This document shows, piece by piece, positions 9,536-20,946 of a stretch of DNA of 64,000 nucleotides (the stretch's first letter is position 1; every line of letters begins with the position of its first letter). The stretch is from Paenibacillus oralis (GTDB lineage Bacteria > Bacillota > Bacilli > Paenibacillales > Paenibacillaceae). The translations under genes were made by a program, and so were the position numbers. Below the pieces are notes generated by a model, which made no database searches, was not told the origin of the DNA, and saw only the letters and a list, made by a program, of their open reading frames with translations. The stretch spans positions 855,042 through 919,041 of the forward strand of contig NZ_RRCN01000001.1 of NCBI RefSeq assembly GCF_003863965.1. The letters are read 5' to 3'.

Positions 9536-9711
9536 TGCAAAACTTACAATTACTTTCGGAAATTTGGCTGAATCCTTTGTTTTAATTGCATAACCTGCAT
9601 TTAAAACAGAGCTTAGTTGCGGCCAACCTCTATACCCTATATTTAATTGCACTTTTTACAACTGTTGCTCTCATCCGACTCAAACATGCCATCCCAAATG
9701 CAGGAAATGCA
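9536..9711. repeat. Four-site mirrored intergenic array, TGCA family (divergent copy)
   Basis: Four sites of the form TGCA-N5-(T/A)(G/A)CA lie at 9536, 9587, 9648 and 9699. The two left starts are 51 apart, the two right ends are 51 apart, and the inner distance is 73. This is the same geometry as the two TGCAAAAGTGCA arrays at 17629 and 49946. It fills most of the gap between the reductase and uvrA and contains no gene. Confidence 0.6.
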
Positions 9712-9812
9712 ATTAATTCCGTCCTAACACTATATTTGTCGCCACACAAACTCCATCTTCCTCTTACCAAAAAGTCCACACCCCCGTCATATGGAACCCT
9801 ACTTTAATCGGA

Positions 9813-9860
9813 CAAAAAAACAGCCTGCCCGCAATCACAAGGGACCGCCGCAGACTGTCT
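9813..9860 (-). terminator. Intrinsic terminator after uvrA
   Basis: On the minus strand ACAGTCTGC and GCAGGCTGT pair and are followed by TTTTTTT. It lies about 100 bases past the uvrA stop. Confidence 0.7.
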
Positions 9861-9962
9861 TAAACACTTTTTCTACAACTTTTTCTACAACTTCTTCTAT
9901 ACTTCTTCCTGCAATTCTTTACGCATTACTCTGCATTACTGCATTACGTCCTGCGGATAGTT

Positions 9963-12842
<2,880 letters not shown>

Positions 12843-12867
12843 GCTTTCATCTCCCTTTAAAGGTAGT

Positions 12868-13053
12868 TCAAAAATCATCTTTTGATCACGATGCTAATTT
12901 CTAAGATGATGATTCGGCGTCGAATCTTGAATTCAGCCGGGCCAAGCATATGCTTCCGAAGCATGTTTCCTACGGAAACATTTCAGTTGCTCACGTACCC
13001 AAAACGTACATCCGCAAAGCATACACTTCAGTGCCAAAAAGCCGAATTTTTAA
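12868..13053. mobile_element. MITE-like element, copy 1 (uvrB-uvrA gap)
   Basis: A roughly 186-base segment whose ends are imperfect inverted repeats (TCAAAAATCATCTTTT on the left, AAAAAGCCGAATTTTTA on the right). It shares TCGAATCTTGAATTCAGCCG and GTTGCTCACGTA with the element at 30961-31122. It has no coding capacity. The left end lies within 30 bases of the uvrA start, so it forms the uvrA leader. Confidence 0.6.
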
Positions 13054-13073
13054 ACATCTATATTAAAACTGAG

Positions 13074-13111
13074 GCAGTTCAAAAGTCCGGCTTTCCGGAT
13101 TTTTGAACTGC
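13074..13111. terminator. Strong bidirectional hairpin after uvrB
   Basis: GCAGTTCAAAA and TTTTGAACTGC flank CCGG-CTTT-CCGG, giving a nearly perfect stem. It lies 40 bases after the uvrB stop and can act as its terminator. Confidence 0.65.
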
Positions 13112-13153
13112 TGACTCAAGCTGCTTTTTGCTTTAACCCCAATCCGTTGCCGC

Positions 13154-15148
13154 TTACTCCGCCTTAAGCTCCATAATCGCGTCGCGCAGCTCGGCGGCCC
13201 GCTCGAACTGGAGGTTTTTCGCCGCTTCTTTCATTTCGGCTTCCAAGCGGCGGATCATCGCTTCGCGGTCGCGTTTGGACATCTTCACCTTGGCGGCATC
13301 GGCCAGATATTCGCTCTTGCTTTCGGCTACCTTAGTCGCTTCGATGACATCGCGCACCTTCTTGCGGACCGTCTGCGGCGTAATGCCATGCTTCTCGTTG
13401 TAAGCGATCTGAATGGTGCGCCGCCGTTCGGTTTCCTTGATCGCCTGGTCCATCGATTCCGTGATGCTGTCCGCATACATCAGCACCCGGCCATCCGCGT
13501 TCCGGGCCGCCCGCCCGATCGTCTGGATCAAGGAGCGCTCCGACCGCAGGAAACCTTCCTTGTCGGCGTCCAGGATCGCCACCAGCGACACCTCCGGCAA
13601 ATCCAGCCCTTCGCGCAAGAGGTTGATGCCGATCAGCACATGGAACGTGCCAAGCCGCAGGTCGCGCAAAATACTCATCCGCTCTAACGTTTTGATATCG
13701 GAATGAAGATACCTTACCTTGATGCCGATTTCTTTTAAATAGTCGGTCAAATCCTCGGACATTTTCTTGGTTAAAGTCGTCACGAGTACGCGCTCGTCTT
13801 TATCGATGCGGTCGCGGATTTCGCCGATCAGGTCATCGATCTGCCCCTTCGTCGGCCGCACCTCGATCACCGGATCGAGCAGGCCCGTCGGCCGGATGAT
13901 CTGCTGCACCATCGTATTGCAATGCTCCAGCTCGTAAGGCCCCGGCGTCGCGGATACGTAAATCAGTTGCTTCGCCTTGGCATCGAACTCCTCGAACCTG
14001 AGCGGCCGGTTATCCAGCGCTGAAGGCAGACGGAAGCCGTGCTCCACCAGCACCGTTTTGCGCGCCTGGTCACCGTTGTACATCGCCCGGATTTGCGGCA
14101 GCGTCTGGTGGGATTCGTCGATCACGATCAGGAAGTCGTCGGGAAAATAATCCAGCAGCGTATAAGGGGTAGCCCCCCGCTCGCGGAACGTCAGCGGCCC
14201 GGAATAGTTTTCGATCCCGGAGCAGAAGCCAACTTCCTTCATCATCTCAATGTCGTAACGCGTCCGCTGCTCCAGCCGCTGAGCCTCCAGCAGCTTTCCT
14301 TTCGAGCGAAGCTCCTCCAGCCGCTCCTCCAACTCACGCTCGATGTTGACGAGCGCGATCCGCATCGTCTCCTCCTGCGTAACGAAGTGGGATGCCGGGA
14401 AAATCGCCACATGCTCGCGCTCGCCGACCAATTCGCCGGTCAGCACGTCGATTTCCGTAATCCGTTCGATTTCATCGCCGAAAAATTCCACCCGAATGGC
14501 GTGCTCCCCTTTGGAAGCCGGGAAAATCTCTAGCACGTCCCCGCGCACCCGGAACGTACCGCGCACGAAATTGATGTCGTTCCGCTGGTACTGGATATCC
14601 ACGAGCCGGCTCAAAATCTGGTTGCGCGGTTTCTCCATCCCCACCCGCAGCGACAGCACCAAATTGCGGTATTCCATCGGCGAACCGAGGCCGTAGATGC
14701 ACGACACGCTCGCCACAATAATGACGTCCCGCCGTTCAAACAGCGAGCTCGTCGCGGAGTGGCGCAGTTTATCGATCTCTTCGTTGATGCTGGAATCTTT
14801 CTCGATATAGGTATCGGAGGAAGGAATATAGGCTTCCGGTTGATAGTAGTCGTAATAGCTGACGAAATAGTCCACCGAGTTGTTGGGGAAAAATTCTTTA
14901 AACTCACTGGCCAGTTGCGCCGCCAGCGTCTTGTTGTGGGCGATGATCAGCGTCGGTCTGCCAATCTGCGCAATCGTATTGGCGATCGTAAACGTCTTGC
15001 CCGTTCCGGTTGCGCCAAGCAGCGTTTGATGCCTTTTCCCGGCACGTACGCCTTCAACAAGCTGTTTCACCGCTTCCGGCTGATCCCCTTGCGGAGTGAA
15101 CTCGGAGACGAGCTCGAATTTATTATCGCTAAATACAATTTCACTCAT
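13154..15148 (-). CDS. uvrB: Excinuclease ABC subunit B
   Basis: A 664-residue helicase-like subunit of the UvrABC nuclease, cytoplasmic. Walker A GATGTGKT is at about 45-52. The damage-probing beta-hairpin is visible as [12 protein letters not shown]. Helicase motifs follow ([38 protein letters not shown]). The C-terminal UVR domain ([20 protein letters not shown]) contacts UvrC and UvrA. The length is standard. I looked upstream for a Bacillus LexA box (CGAAC-N4-GTTCG) and did not find a convincing one. Confidence 0.97.
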   Translation of the reverse strand: MSEIVFSDNKFELVSEFTPQGDQPEAVKQLVEGVRAGKRHQTLLGATGTGKTFTIANTIAQIGRPTLIIAHNKTLAAQLASEFKEFFPNNSVDYFVSYYDYYQPEAYIPSSDTYIEKDSSINEEIDKLRHSATSSLFERRDVIIVASVSCIYGLGSPMEYRNLVLSLRVGMEKPRNQILSRLVDIQYQRNDINFVRGTFRVRGDVLEIFPASKGEHAIRVEFFGDEIERITEIDVLTGELVGEREHVAIFPASHFVTQEETMRIALVNIERELEERLEELRSKGKLLEAQRLEQRTRYDIEMMKEVGFCSGIENYSGPLTFRERGATPYTLLDYFPDDFLIVIDESHQTLPQIRAMYNGDQARKTVLVEHGFRLPSALDNRPLRFEEFDAKAKQLIYVSATPGPYELEHCNTMVQQIIRPTGLLDPVIEVRPTKGQIDDLIGEIRDRIDKDERVLVTTLTKKMSEDLTDYLKEIGIKVRYLHSDIKTLERMSILRDLRLGTFHVLIGINLLREGLDLPEVSLVAILDADKEGFLRSERSLIQTIGRAARNADGRVLMYADSITESMDQAIKETERRRTIQIAYNEKHGITPQTVRKKVRDVIEATKVAESKSEYLADAAKVKMSKRDREAMIRRLEAEMKEAAKNLQFERAAELRDAIMELKAE

Positions 15149-15271
15149 TGTCCAACATCACCCTATCGTCTAAAATGAAATACTAGAGGAGGATCCGACA
15201 AGTTACTCCATAATTCTACCTAGTCTTACCTATATATAAATGAGACCAATTTCCTAATCGTGTTCGTTTGT

Positions 15272-15299
15272 TAAACAGGATCGGTCATGATTCCGATGA
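15272..15299 (+). promoter_or_regulatory. Candidate sigma-D-type promoter for motAB
   Basis: TAAA at 15272 and TCCGATGA at 15292 are separated by 16 bases. This approximates the motility sigma-factor pattern TAAA-N15-GCCGATAT. The leader would be about 110 bases. This is a single weak match. Confidence 0.3.
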
Positions 15300-15415
15300 A
15301 TAAACTATACACCTTCCTTAATTTACAAAATAGGAATGCGTGTTCCCATGTATTATACCTTTTTCATCTTATAGATGCAAACGGTAAGTCGAAGAATAGG
15401 AGTTGTACACACTCG

Positions 15416-16240
15416 ATGGATATCGCAACGTTACTTGGCATCATTCTCGGTCTGGTCGCCCTGGTCGGCGGTTTTTTGTGGGAAGGCGGGGAGCTTGTTG
15501 GGCTCATGCAGATCACTTCCGCCCTTATCGTGTTTGGAGGTACGATCGCCGCGGTGCTGATCAGCTTTCCGGTCTCCAAGCTGCGTACGGTGCCGAAGGG
15601 GCTGGCGCTCGCGTTCTCCTCACGGACCCAGGACTCGGGCGAACTGATCGAAGACATCGTCGGCATGTCCATGGTCGCCCGGCGCGAAGGGGTGCTTGCC
15701 CTGGAAAAAAGAGCGGCGGACTACCCGAATCCTTTTTTGCGCGAAGGGATTCAGCTTGTCGTGGACGGGACCGAACGGAGCATGGTCCAGCAAATTATGA
15801 ACCTCGAAATCGACGCTTTGGAAAAAAAATATGAAAGCTACGCCAAAGTTTTCGAAGCGGCCGGCGGCTACGCGCCGACGATGGGCATCATCGGCACGGT
15901 AATGGGCCTGATCCACGTGCTCGGCAGCCTGAGCGAACCGACGGCGCTGGGGCCGTCGATCGCGCTCGCTTTTACCGCCACTTTGTACGGGGTAGCCAGC
16001 GCGAACTTGATTTTCCTCCCGATCGCCTCCAAAATCAAAGCGCGCAGCGAAGAGGAAGTCGACCGGATGGAGATGATGATCGAGGGCATTTTGTCGATTC
16101 AAAACGGGGACCATCCGCTGCTGGTGCGCCGCAAGCTGGAGTCGTATGTAGCCGACGCCCGGACACCGGGTCAGGGGACGGGAGCCGAGCTTGGCCCGAA
16201 TACACGGTTCAACGTGGATTCCCGGGAGAATGAAATATGA
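15416..16240 (+). CDS. motA: Flagellar motor stator protein MotA family
   Basis: A 274-residue inner-membrane stator subunit that, with MotB, forms the ion channel driving the flagellar rotor. Membrane segments are visible at the N-terminus (LLGIILGLVALVGGFLW), around 35-55, and as a pair near 150-200. The cytoplasmic loop carries the torque residues. GYAPTMGIIGTVMGLI is the family signature before the third segment. The ATG (MDIATLLG) has AGGAG upstream. The frame stays open further up, but that part is not MotA-like. motB overlaps by four bases (ATGA). Proton or sodium coupling (MotA or MotP type) cannot be decided safely from sequence alone. Confidence 0.92.
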   Translation: MDIATLLGIILGLVALVGGFLWEGGELVGLMQITSALIVFGGTIAAVLISFPVSKLRTVPKGLALAFSSRTQDSGELIEDIVGMSMVARREGVLALEKRAADYPNPFLREGIQLVVDGTERSMVQQIMNLEIDALEKKYESYAKVFEAAGGYAPTMGIIGTVMGLIHVLGSLSEPTALGPSIALAFTATLYGVASANLIFLPIASKIKARSEEEVDRMEMMIEGILSIQNGDHPLLVRRKLESYVADARTPGQGTGAELGPNTRFNVDSRENEI

Positions 16241-17160
16241 TTAGTCCGGGATCGCCAAGCGGTAATCACAAGCCTGAGGTTCCGGGTCATGGGAGGCAGC
16301 GGCGGCAGCGCCGCGCGGTACAGCAAGATGCCAAGGACCGTTGGATGATTACATACGCGGATCTGATCACGCTGCTGCTTATTTTTTTCGTGATCATGTA
16401 CGCAATGAGCCGGCTCGATGTGGAAAAATACGAAGTCGTCACCCAGTCCCTGCAAATGACGTTCAGCAATGGGAACTCTATCCTGGATAAAGGTGCCGGC
16501 GTTACCGGTTCGCTCAACAGCTACAACGCCAAAACTCCCTCCTCCACCGTCCAGAATGGTAAAGGAAGCGGCAGTGCGGGCCAGAACGGCAGCAGCGGGA
16601 ACGGCGGCAGCGGGAACGGCGGCCAGCAGGCGTCCGCTCAAGCGGGCTCCGGCCAGGCTCCGCTCACCGAACGCGAGCTGGCGTTCCGCAAGCAGGAGGA
16701 AGAACTGAGCAACCTGATGCAGTTGATCGAGGCGTACATTAAGGAGAACAGTCTGGAGGAGCAAATTCATGTGGCCGATTTGCCGAAAGGCATCTCGATC
16801 ACGCTTAGCGATCACTTCCTGTTCGACACCGGCAAAGCGGATTTGAAAAACGGTTCGGCCAAAACGCTGTCCAAGCTCGCCAGCCTGTTCGGGCAGCTCG
16901 ACACCGTCATCAGCATTGAAGGCCATACGGACAGCCAGCCGATCGGCCGGTCGTCCAAATTCAAGGACAACTGGGAGCTGTCGGGCGCGCGCGCGTTGTC
17001 GGTGCTCCGCTTTTTTGTCGACAAGGAGCAGCTCGATCCGCAGCATTTCCAATACGCCGGTTACGCCGACACCCGTCCGGCCGCCGACAACGACACTGCC
17101 GCAGGCCGCCAAAAAAACCGCCGCGTGGAAATCACCGTGCTGCGGCAACTGCAGCAGTGA
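16237..17160 (+). CDS. motB: Flagellar motor stator protein MotB family
   Basis: A 307-residue partner of MotA that anchors the stator to peptidoglycan. After a basic N-terminus there is one membrane helix, WMITYADLITLLLIFFVIMY, whose Asp (about residue 42) is the ion-binding residue. A long Ser/Gly/Asn/Gln-rich linker (about 85-140) is unusual in length and composition. The OmpA-like peptidoglycan-binding domain follows (EGHTDSQPIG; NWELSGARA; AGRQKNRRVEI). The start codon overlaps the motA stop. Confidence 0.93.
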   Translation: MISPGSPSGNHKPEVPGHGRQRRQRRAVQQDAKDRWMITYADLITLLLIFFVIMYAMSRLDVEKYEVVTQSLQMTFSNGNSILDKGAGVTGSLNSYNAKTPSSTVQNGKGSGSAGQNGSSGNGGSGNGGQQASAQAGSGQAPLTERELAFRKQEEELSNLMQLIEAYIKENSLEEQIHVADLPKGISITLSDHFLFDTGKADLKNGSAKTLSKLASLFGQLDTVISIEGHTDSQPIGRSSKFKDNWELSGARALSVLRFFVDKEQLDPQHFQYAGYADTRPAADNDTAAGRQKNRRVEITVLRQLQQ

Positions 17161-17179
17161 CTGAGGGGCTTCCGGCGCA

Positions 17180-17216
17180 AAGACCGCCGAAGGAATTCAC
17201 TTCGGCGGTCTTCTGA
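17180..17216 (+). terminator. Intrinsic terminator after motB
   Basis: GACCGCCGAAG and CTTCGGCGGTC form a perfect 11-base stem around a short loop, followed by TTCT. Confidence 0.75.
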
Positions 17217-17243
17217 TGTGCCAAAACTAAGCTCTGCCGGAAA

Positions 17244-17439
17244 TAGAGACAATTTATGTCTTTATTTTGAGGTCTCCTCCTTCCAGCGCAAATATAGGGG
17301 AAATTTTTTCCGTTATTTGGGGACTAGGTTTGGAAAAAGCCTCCGTTTGCCCCCATCTTTCTATAAATAGAGGTAAAAAGTTCCTCTATTTTTGCTGCAC
17401 TCCCTTTTTTCACGAAAATAAGCCCCTTTTTTATCGTTA
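17244..17439. repeat. Four-site mirrored intergenic array, AATAGCGG family (B1)
   Basis: Four sites of about 30 bases (each an AAATAG...TTATTT-like imperfect hairpin) begin or end at 17244, 17295, 17388 and 17439. Outer spacings are 51 and 51, and the inner distance is 93. It is immediately followed by a TGCA-family array. No gene is supported here. Confidence 0.65.
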
Positions 17440-17628
17440 TTCCCATAACCTCCATAAAAACGCAAGAAAACCAACTTAAAAGCAGGTCGAGCATGGCTTT
17501 ACAGCGCTGGAACGCGGGGCTTGAAGCCGCTATTCGGGAACTTGAACGTACTGAAACTTTGCGTGGAAGGAAACTACAGATCACTCCCACCACACTGCGA
17601 TACAAGGAAAAGGGGAAATCCCACGAAA

Positions 17629-17805
17629 TGCAAAAGTGCAGGCGATTTTTGTCGAAACTCCTCTAAACCGGTGGTTCAAATGTAAAAGTGCAGTTCATTT
17701 CCGGCCACAAGCTGCTTTTTTATCGGATAGCCTCAAAAGAGATGCACTTTTGCATTTCAATCGCTCTATAGTGACAATTTACGGAATATAGAATGCACTT
17801 TTGCA
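17629..17805. repeat. Four-site mirrored intergenic array, TGCAAAAGTGCA family (A1)
   Basis: TGCAAAAGTGCA at 17629 and TGTAAAAGTGCA at 17681 are direct. TGCACTTTTGCA at 17743 and 17794 are inverted. Spacings are 52, 73 (inner start to end) and 51, and the full length is 177. The array at 49946-50122 has the same spacings and also matches between the sites. Confidence 0.8.
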
Positions 17806-17920
17806 GTTGATCCCATCGGGCCATCCTTCTTCCCATGACAATTCTAAATTTTAAAAACACACGCCGTTCCGATGCCCCCCTGTTCCTGGGTTGCTATAAT
17901 CGAATCGGCGTAGTCAAAAA

Positions 17921-18418
17921 TCAAGCCAGTTTAATGGTGAGTACGGGATCTATACCGACGGCCGCTTCTCCTTCATGTGCGTGAACTTCAAGCACGGCAT
18001 CAATTCCTTCAGGAACGATGAGCGGCGTTATAACCGGAAAGCCGGCTTCAACAATCCGGGCGATATCAAACTCCAACAGCAATTGTCCCGCCTTGATCCG
18101 GTCTCCGGTCTCTACCCGGGGCGTGAAGCCCTCCCCTTTTAGCGAAACGGTATCGACGCCGATGTGAATCAGGAGTTGAGCGCCGGATTCATGTTCAAGG
18201 ATCACGGCGTGTTTGGATTTGATCAGTTGCGCGACAACTCCATCAAACGGAGCATACACTTTTCCTTCGGCCGGCTCAATCGCAACTCCCTCGCCCATCA
18301 TCCGCTCGGCAAATGCCGGGTCGGGCACACGATCAAGCGGTACAGCCAGCCCGTTGACCGGCGCGGTTATTACCAAATCCCCAGCTTGTTTTTTGCTTTT
18401 TTTGGTCCAAGGCAACAT
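17921..18418 (-). CDS. PTS sugar-specific IIA component, glucose family
   Basis: A 165-residue phosphocarrier that passes phosphate from HPr to the IIB domain of a sugar permease. The fold and active site are of the glucose IIA type. HAVILEHESG supplies the supporting His, and LLIHIGVDTV supplies the phosphorylated His. The ATG at 18418 (MLPWTKK) has GGAGG nine bases upstream. The IICB permease at 20947-22500 has no IIA domain, so this is its likely partner. The gene has its own promoter and a RAT antiterminator plus terminator leader, matching the leader of the permease, so both should be induced together. Confidence 0.92.
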   Translation of the reverse strand: MLPWTKKSKKQAGDLVITAPVNGLAVPLDRVPDPAFAERMMGEGVAIEPAEGKVYAPFDGVVAQLIKSKHAVILEHESGAQLLIHIGVDTVSLKGEGFTPRVETGDRIKAGQLLLEFDIARIVEAGFPVITPLIVPEGIDAVLEVHAHEGEAAVGIDPVLTIKLA

Positions 18419-18452
18419 AGTCCCCATCCTCCATTTTTATAAAATCAAAAAT

Positions 18453-18505
18453 AAAAAAGCCCAAAACGAAATAAAGAGGACCGCTCTTTATCACTCGTTT
18501 TGGGC
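18453..18505 (-). terminator. Leader terminator of the IIA gene
   Basis: On the minus strand GCCCAAAACGA pairs with TCGTTTTGGGC, with an inner TAAAGAG/CTCTTTA stem, followed by TTTTTT. It lies 35 bases before the IIA start. Its first arm overlaps the RAT, so the two structures exclude each other. Confidence 0.9.
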
Positions 18506-18531
18506 ATTGCCTGCTCACAGTAACAAACCCC
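18498..18531 (-). promoter_or_regulatory. RAT (ribonucleic antiterminator) for a BglG/LicT protein, copy 2
   Basis: On the minus strand GGGGTTTGTTACTGTGAGCA continues into GGCAATGCCCAAAAC. This fits the RAT pattern of GlcT/LicT/SacY targets (GG.TTGTTACTG...GCAGGCAA.ACC). When the antiterminator binds, the overlapping terminator cannot form. Confidence 0.88.
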
Positions 18532-18548
18532 GATATTTTAGAGGTTGC

Positions 18549-18585
18549 TCAAAAAGTCATCTTTTCTGAAAAACCGGCTTTTTGA
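18549..18585. repeat. Short inverted repeat, ends of the MITE-like family
   Basis: TCAAAAAGTCATCTTTT and AAAACCGGCTTTTTGA are the same ends seen at 12868-13053 and 30961-31122, but with no interior. It may be an internally deleted copy. It sits in the transcribed leader of the IIA gene, before the RAT. Confidence 0.5.
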
Positions 18586-18609
18586 ACTCGCACTTTTATT
18601 GGCAAACTT

Positions 18610-18638
18610 ATCTTACTTGAATGGTTTTTTCTTGTCAA
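18610..18638 (-). promoter_or_regulatory. Sigma-A promoter of the IIA gene
   Basis: On the minus strand TTGACA and TAAGAT are separated by exactly 17 bases. The site lies after the FGE stop, so IIA is transcribed separately. Confidence 0.8.
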
Positions 18639-18679
18639 ACCGCAAGCTAGATTCCCGAAAAAAGAACCCCGGTTAACCG

Positions 18680-19666
18680 TCAAGCATCGGCGGCGCAGCG
18701 GAATCCGGCATTTCCGGACGAGCTGTCGGGCGAGTTCCGGCTTCGTGCCGCAACCCGATACCGATTGCAATAAGAGTGGTGGCACAGATACGAACCGCCC
18801 CGCATGGATTTCACATTTCCCTTGGACGGACCTTTCGGATTTACGTTGTCTTGGGTCCGGTGGTAACGCACGTCGAACCAATCCCCGCACCATTCCCAGA
18901 CATTCCCCGCCATATTGTACAGACCGTAGCCGTTAGGCTCGAACGCATTTACCGGAGCGGTCCCCGCGTATCCGTCCAACGCCTCGTTCTGAACGGGAAA
19001 TTTCCCCTGCCAGATATTGCACATATGCTTGCCTTCGGGGGTGAGTTCATCTCCCCACGGAAATTTTTTCTGCACCAGCCCGCCGCGTGCGGCATATTCC
19101 CACTCGGCTTCCGTCGGCAGCCGTTTGCCGGCCCAACGGCAGTATGCCTCCGCATCGTGCCAAGAGACATGGACCACGGGGTGATCCATCCTTCCTTGAA
19201 GCCCGGAATCAGCCCCTTCGGGATGCTGCCAGTCGGCCCCCTCGATCAGCCGCCACCACGGCGTTTGCATGACAACATTCGTCGTATCGGCCAGCACATC
19301 CGGCGGCAGAAACAGATGAAATACAAACGAGTTGCCGAATTTCTCGGCATCGGTACGGTAGCCTGTAGCCCGGACAAACTCAGAAAACTGCCGGTTGGTT
19401 ACCGCGTAGGAATCTATATAAAACGGGGACACCGTCACTTCCCTTACCGGTCCTTCGCCATCCGTAGGAAAGCCTTCTTTGTCGTCCGTGCCCATCAAAA
19501 ACGTCCCGCCCTCCAAGCGGATCATGTTGCTTTGCACTCCCGCCGCTTTAGGGCGCCCGCTGTTCGCTGAAAATGCCGCGGCTCCACTGCCCAGCCGGAC
19601 AGCAGCCGGTTTTGAACGTTTCGGGGAACAGCAAGAAGGTGTAGCCTTGTTATGATCTTGATCCAC
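18680..19666 (-). CDS. Formylglycine-generating enzyme (sulfatase-activating)
   Basis: A 328-residue FGE/SUMF1-type enzyme. It oxidises the Cys of the sulfatase motif CxPSR to formylglycine using copper and oxygen. The C-terminal block GGSYLCHHSYCNRYRVAARS, followed by NSPDSSSGNAGFRC, carries both active-site cysteines and matches the true FGE pattern. Many FGE-fold proteins lack these residues. The body shows HPVVHVSWHDAEAYCRWAG and LPTEAEWEYAARGG. There is no signal peptide, so it acts in the cytoplasm. The start is GTG with GGAGAGGTAGGA upstream. It is transcribed away from the antiterminator gene. Its obvious client is the sulfatase at 22520-23872, whose motif is CSPSR. Confidence 0.95.
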   Translation of the reverse strand: MDQDHNKATPSCCSPKRSKPAAVRLGSGAAAFSANSGRPKAAGVQSNMIRLEGGTFLMGTDDKEGFPTDGEGPVREVTVSPFYIDSYAVTNRQFSEFVRATGYRTDAEKFGNSFVFHLFLPPDVLADTTNVVMQTPWWRLIEGADWQHPEGADSGLQGRMDHPVVHVSWHDAEAYCRWAGKRLPTEAEWEYAARGGLVQKKFPWGDELTPEGKHMCNIWQGKFPVQNEALDGYAGTAPVNAFEPNGYGLYNMAGNVWEWCGDWFDVRYHRTQDNVNPKGPSKGNVKSMRGGSYLCHHSYCNRYRVAARSRNSPDSSSGNAGFRCAADA

Positions 19667-19872
19667 GTCCTACCTCTCCTTTCTACGCTGATAAAGCTAA
19701 TCTGCGCTGGTAAAGCTAATGTTATTATATCAGCTTAAATCCATTTTGAAAGAAACTTAAATAAATTATTTTCTGGCAACCGGGTTGATTTTTGGGGAAA
19801 TCCGAGATTATAGTATACCTAATTCCGTTTTGGCGGCATGAACTAACTGTTCTCCGGGAATATTAGCTTTAA

Positions 19873-19900
19873 TTGACGCCTGGACATGGTTGTTTATACC
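19873..19900 (+). promoter_or_regulatory. Candidate promoter of the antiterminator gene
   Basis: TTGACG and TATACC are 16 bases apart, about 30 bases before the start. No RAT or terminator lies between, so the regulator itself should be made without inducer. Confidence 0.5.
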
Positions 19901-19930
19901 AAAACGAACTAAAGACTAGGAGCAAGATTC

Positions 19931-20758
19931 ATGAAAATCAGCCGTGTTCTGAACAATAACGCCGTTGTTGTAAAAGAAGGGGACAGCGAGAAAATAATTA
20001 TGGGGGCGGGAATCGCGTTTCAGAAAGGAAAAAACGATGTCATCGATCAGAGCAAGATCGAGAAGACCTTCGTTTTGAAGGAGGAGGGCCACAAGTTCCA
20101 GGAGCTTCTCAGCACCGTTCCCGAAGCTCATATTGCCGCGGGGGAGGATATTATTTCCTACGCGGAACAGCAGCTTGGCATGAAATTGAGCGACCACATT
20201 CATATTTCCTTAACCGATCACCTGACCTTTGCCATCGAGCGTTTAAACCAGGGCATCGAAGTCCGGAACAAGCTGATGAACGAAATCCGCATTCTTTACC
20301 GCGAAGAATTTAAGATCGGGCAATGGGCGCTCCGCTATGTGCAGGAGAAGCTGGGGATCACGTTTCCCGAGGATGAAGCGGCTTTTATCGCCCTGCATAT
20401 CCATACCGCCAAAATGGGGGACGCCCATATCGAAGACTCCATCAAAAAAGCGCTGATTCTGCAGGATGCCAGCGATTTTATGCTTAAGGATCTGGGCGTA
20501 AGCATCAGCAGCGACAGCATTTCCTATCATCGCCTGCTGACGCACCTGGAATACGCCATCCACCGCTTTTACGAGAATAAACCGTTTCATACGCTGGACG
20601 ACGACATGCTGAAAGTCATTAAGAAAAAATATAAAAAAGGCTACAAAACCGCGCAAAATGCCGCATCTTTTCTTCACCAAAAATACGGCGTTGCTTTTCC
20701 GGAATCGGAAATGGCGTATATTGCGCTGCATCTGCAGCGCATCCTAGAAAATATTTAA
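19931..20758 (+). CDS. BglG/LicT-family transcription antiterminator
   Basis: A 275-residue RNA-binding regulator. The first 55 residues (MKISRVLNNNAVVVKEGDSE...) are the co-antiterminator RNA-binding domain. Two PRD domains follow, with conserved histidines in LTDHLTFAIERL and ALHIHTAKMG (PRD1) and in YHRLLTHLEYAIHRF and MAYIALHLQRI (PRD2). In this family the PTS phosphorylates PRD histidines: the cognate permease inhibits and HPr activates. The protein then binds RAT RNA as a dimer. Two RATs lie next to it, one before the permease-sulfatase operon and one before the IIA gene, so it should control both. Confidence 0.94.
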   Translation: MKISRVLNNNAVVVKEGDSEKIIMGAGIAFQKGKNDVIDQSKIEKTFVLKEEGHKFQELLSTVPEAHIAAGEDIISYAEQQLGMKLSDHIHISLTDHLTFAIERLNQGIEVRNKLMNEIRILYREEFKIGQWALRYVQEKLGITFPEDEAAFIALHIHTAKMGDAHIEDSIKKALILQDASDFMLKDLGVSISSDSISYHRLLTHLEYAIHRFYENKPFHTLDDDMLKVIKKKYKKGYKTAQNAASFLHQKYGVAFPESEMAYIALHLQRILENI

Positions 20759-20761
20759 GGC

Positions 20762-20790
20762 TTGACGAAAAAATTTTAACCGTCTACAAT
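20762..20790 (+). promoter_or_regulatory. Sigma-A promoter of the permease-sulfatase operon
   Basis: TTGACG and TACAAT are separated by exactly 17 bases, directly after the antiterminator stop. Confidence 0.85.
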
Positions 20791-20817
20791 GTAACCGTAT
20801 CCAAGAAATTTCATATC

Positions 20818-20853
20818 GGGGATTGTTACTGGAAAGCAGGCAAGACCTAAAAT
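20818..20853 (+). promoter_or_regulatory. RAT (ribonucleic antiterminator), copy 1
   Basis: GGGATTGTTACTGGAAAGCA continues into GGCAAGACCTAAAATG, an almost perfect LicT/SacY-type RAT. Its 3' part is also the first arm of the terminator that follows. Confidence 0.93.
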
Positions 20854-20904
20854 GTTTAAGAGCGCTTAAAGCCTTTTTGCTCTTGAACGTTTTAGGTCTT
20901 TTTG
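20842..20904 (+). terminator. Leader terminator of the permease-sulfatase operon
   Basis: AAGACCTAAAA pairs with TTTTAGGTCTT, extended by AAGAGC/GCTCTT, and TTTTTG follows. It is about 40 bases before the permease start and overlaps the RAT. Confidence 0.93.
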
Positions 20905-20946
20905 TTTTCCCGGAATCACTCACAACTTAGAAAAGAGGGGATCATT

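Noticed and set aside
15149-15290. LexA/SOS box upstream of uvrB
   Set aside because: GTTCGTTTGTTAAAC is suggestive but lacks the second half of the CGAAC-N4-GTTCG pattern.
17493-17666. Short plus-strand frame starting MALQRWNAGLEAAIRELERT
   Set aside because: It has a protein-like start but a poor ribosome site, runs into a repeat array and has no recognised relative. It could be a gene fragment, but I cannot support it.
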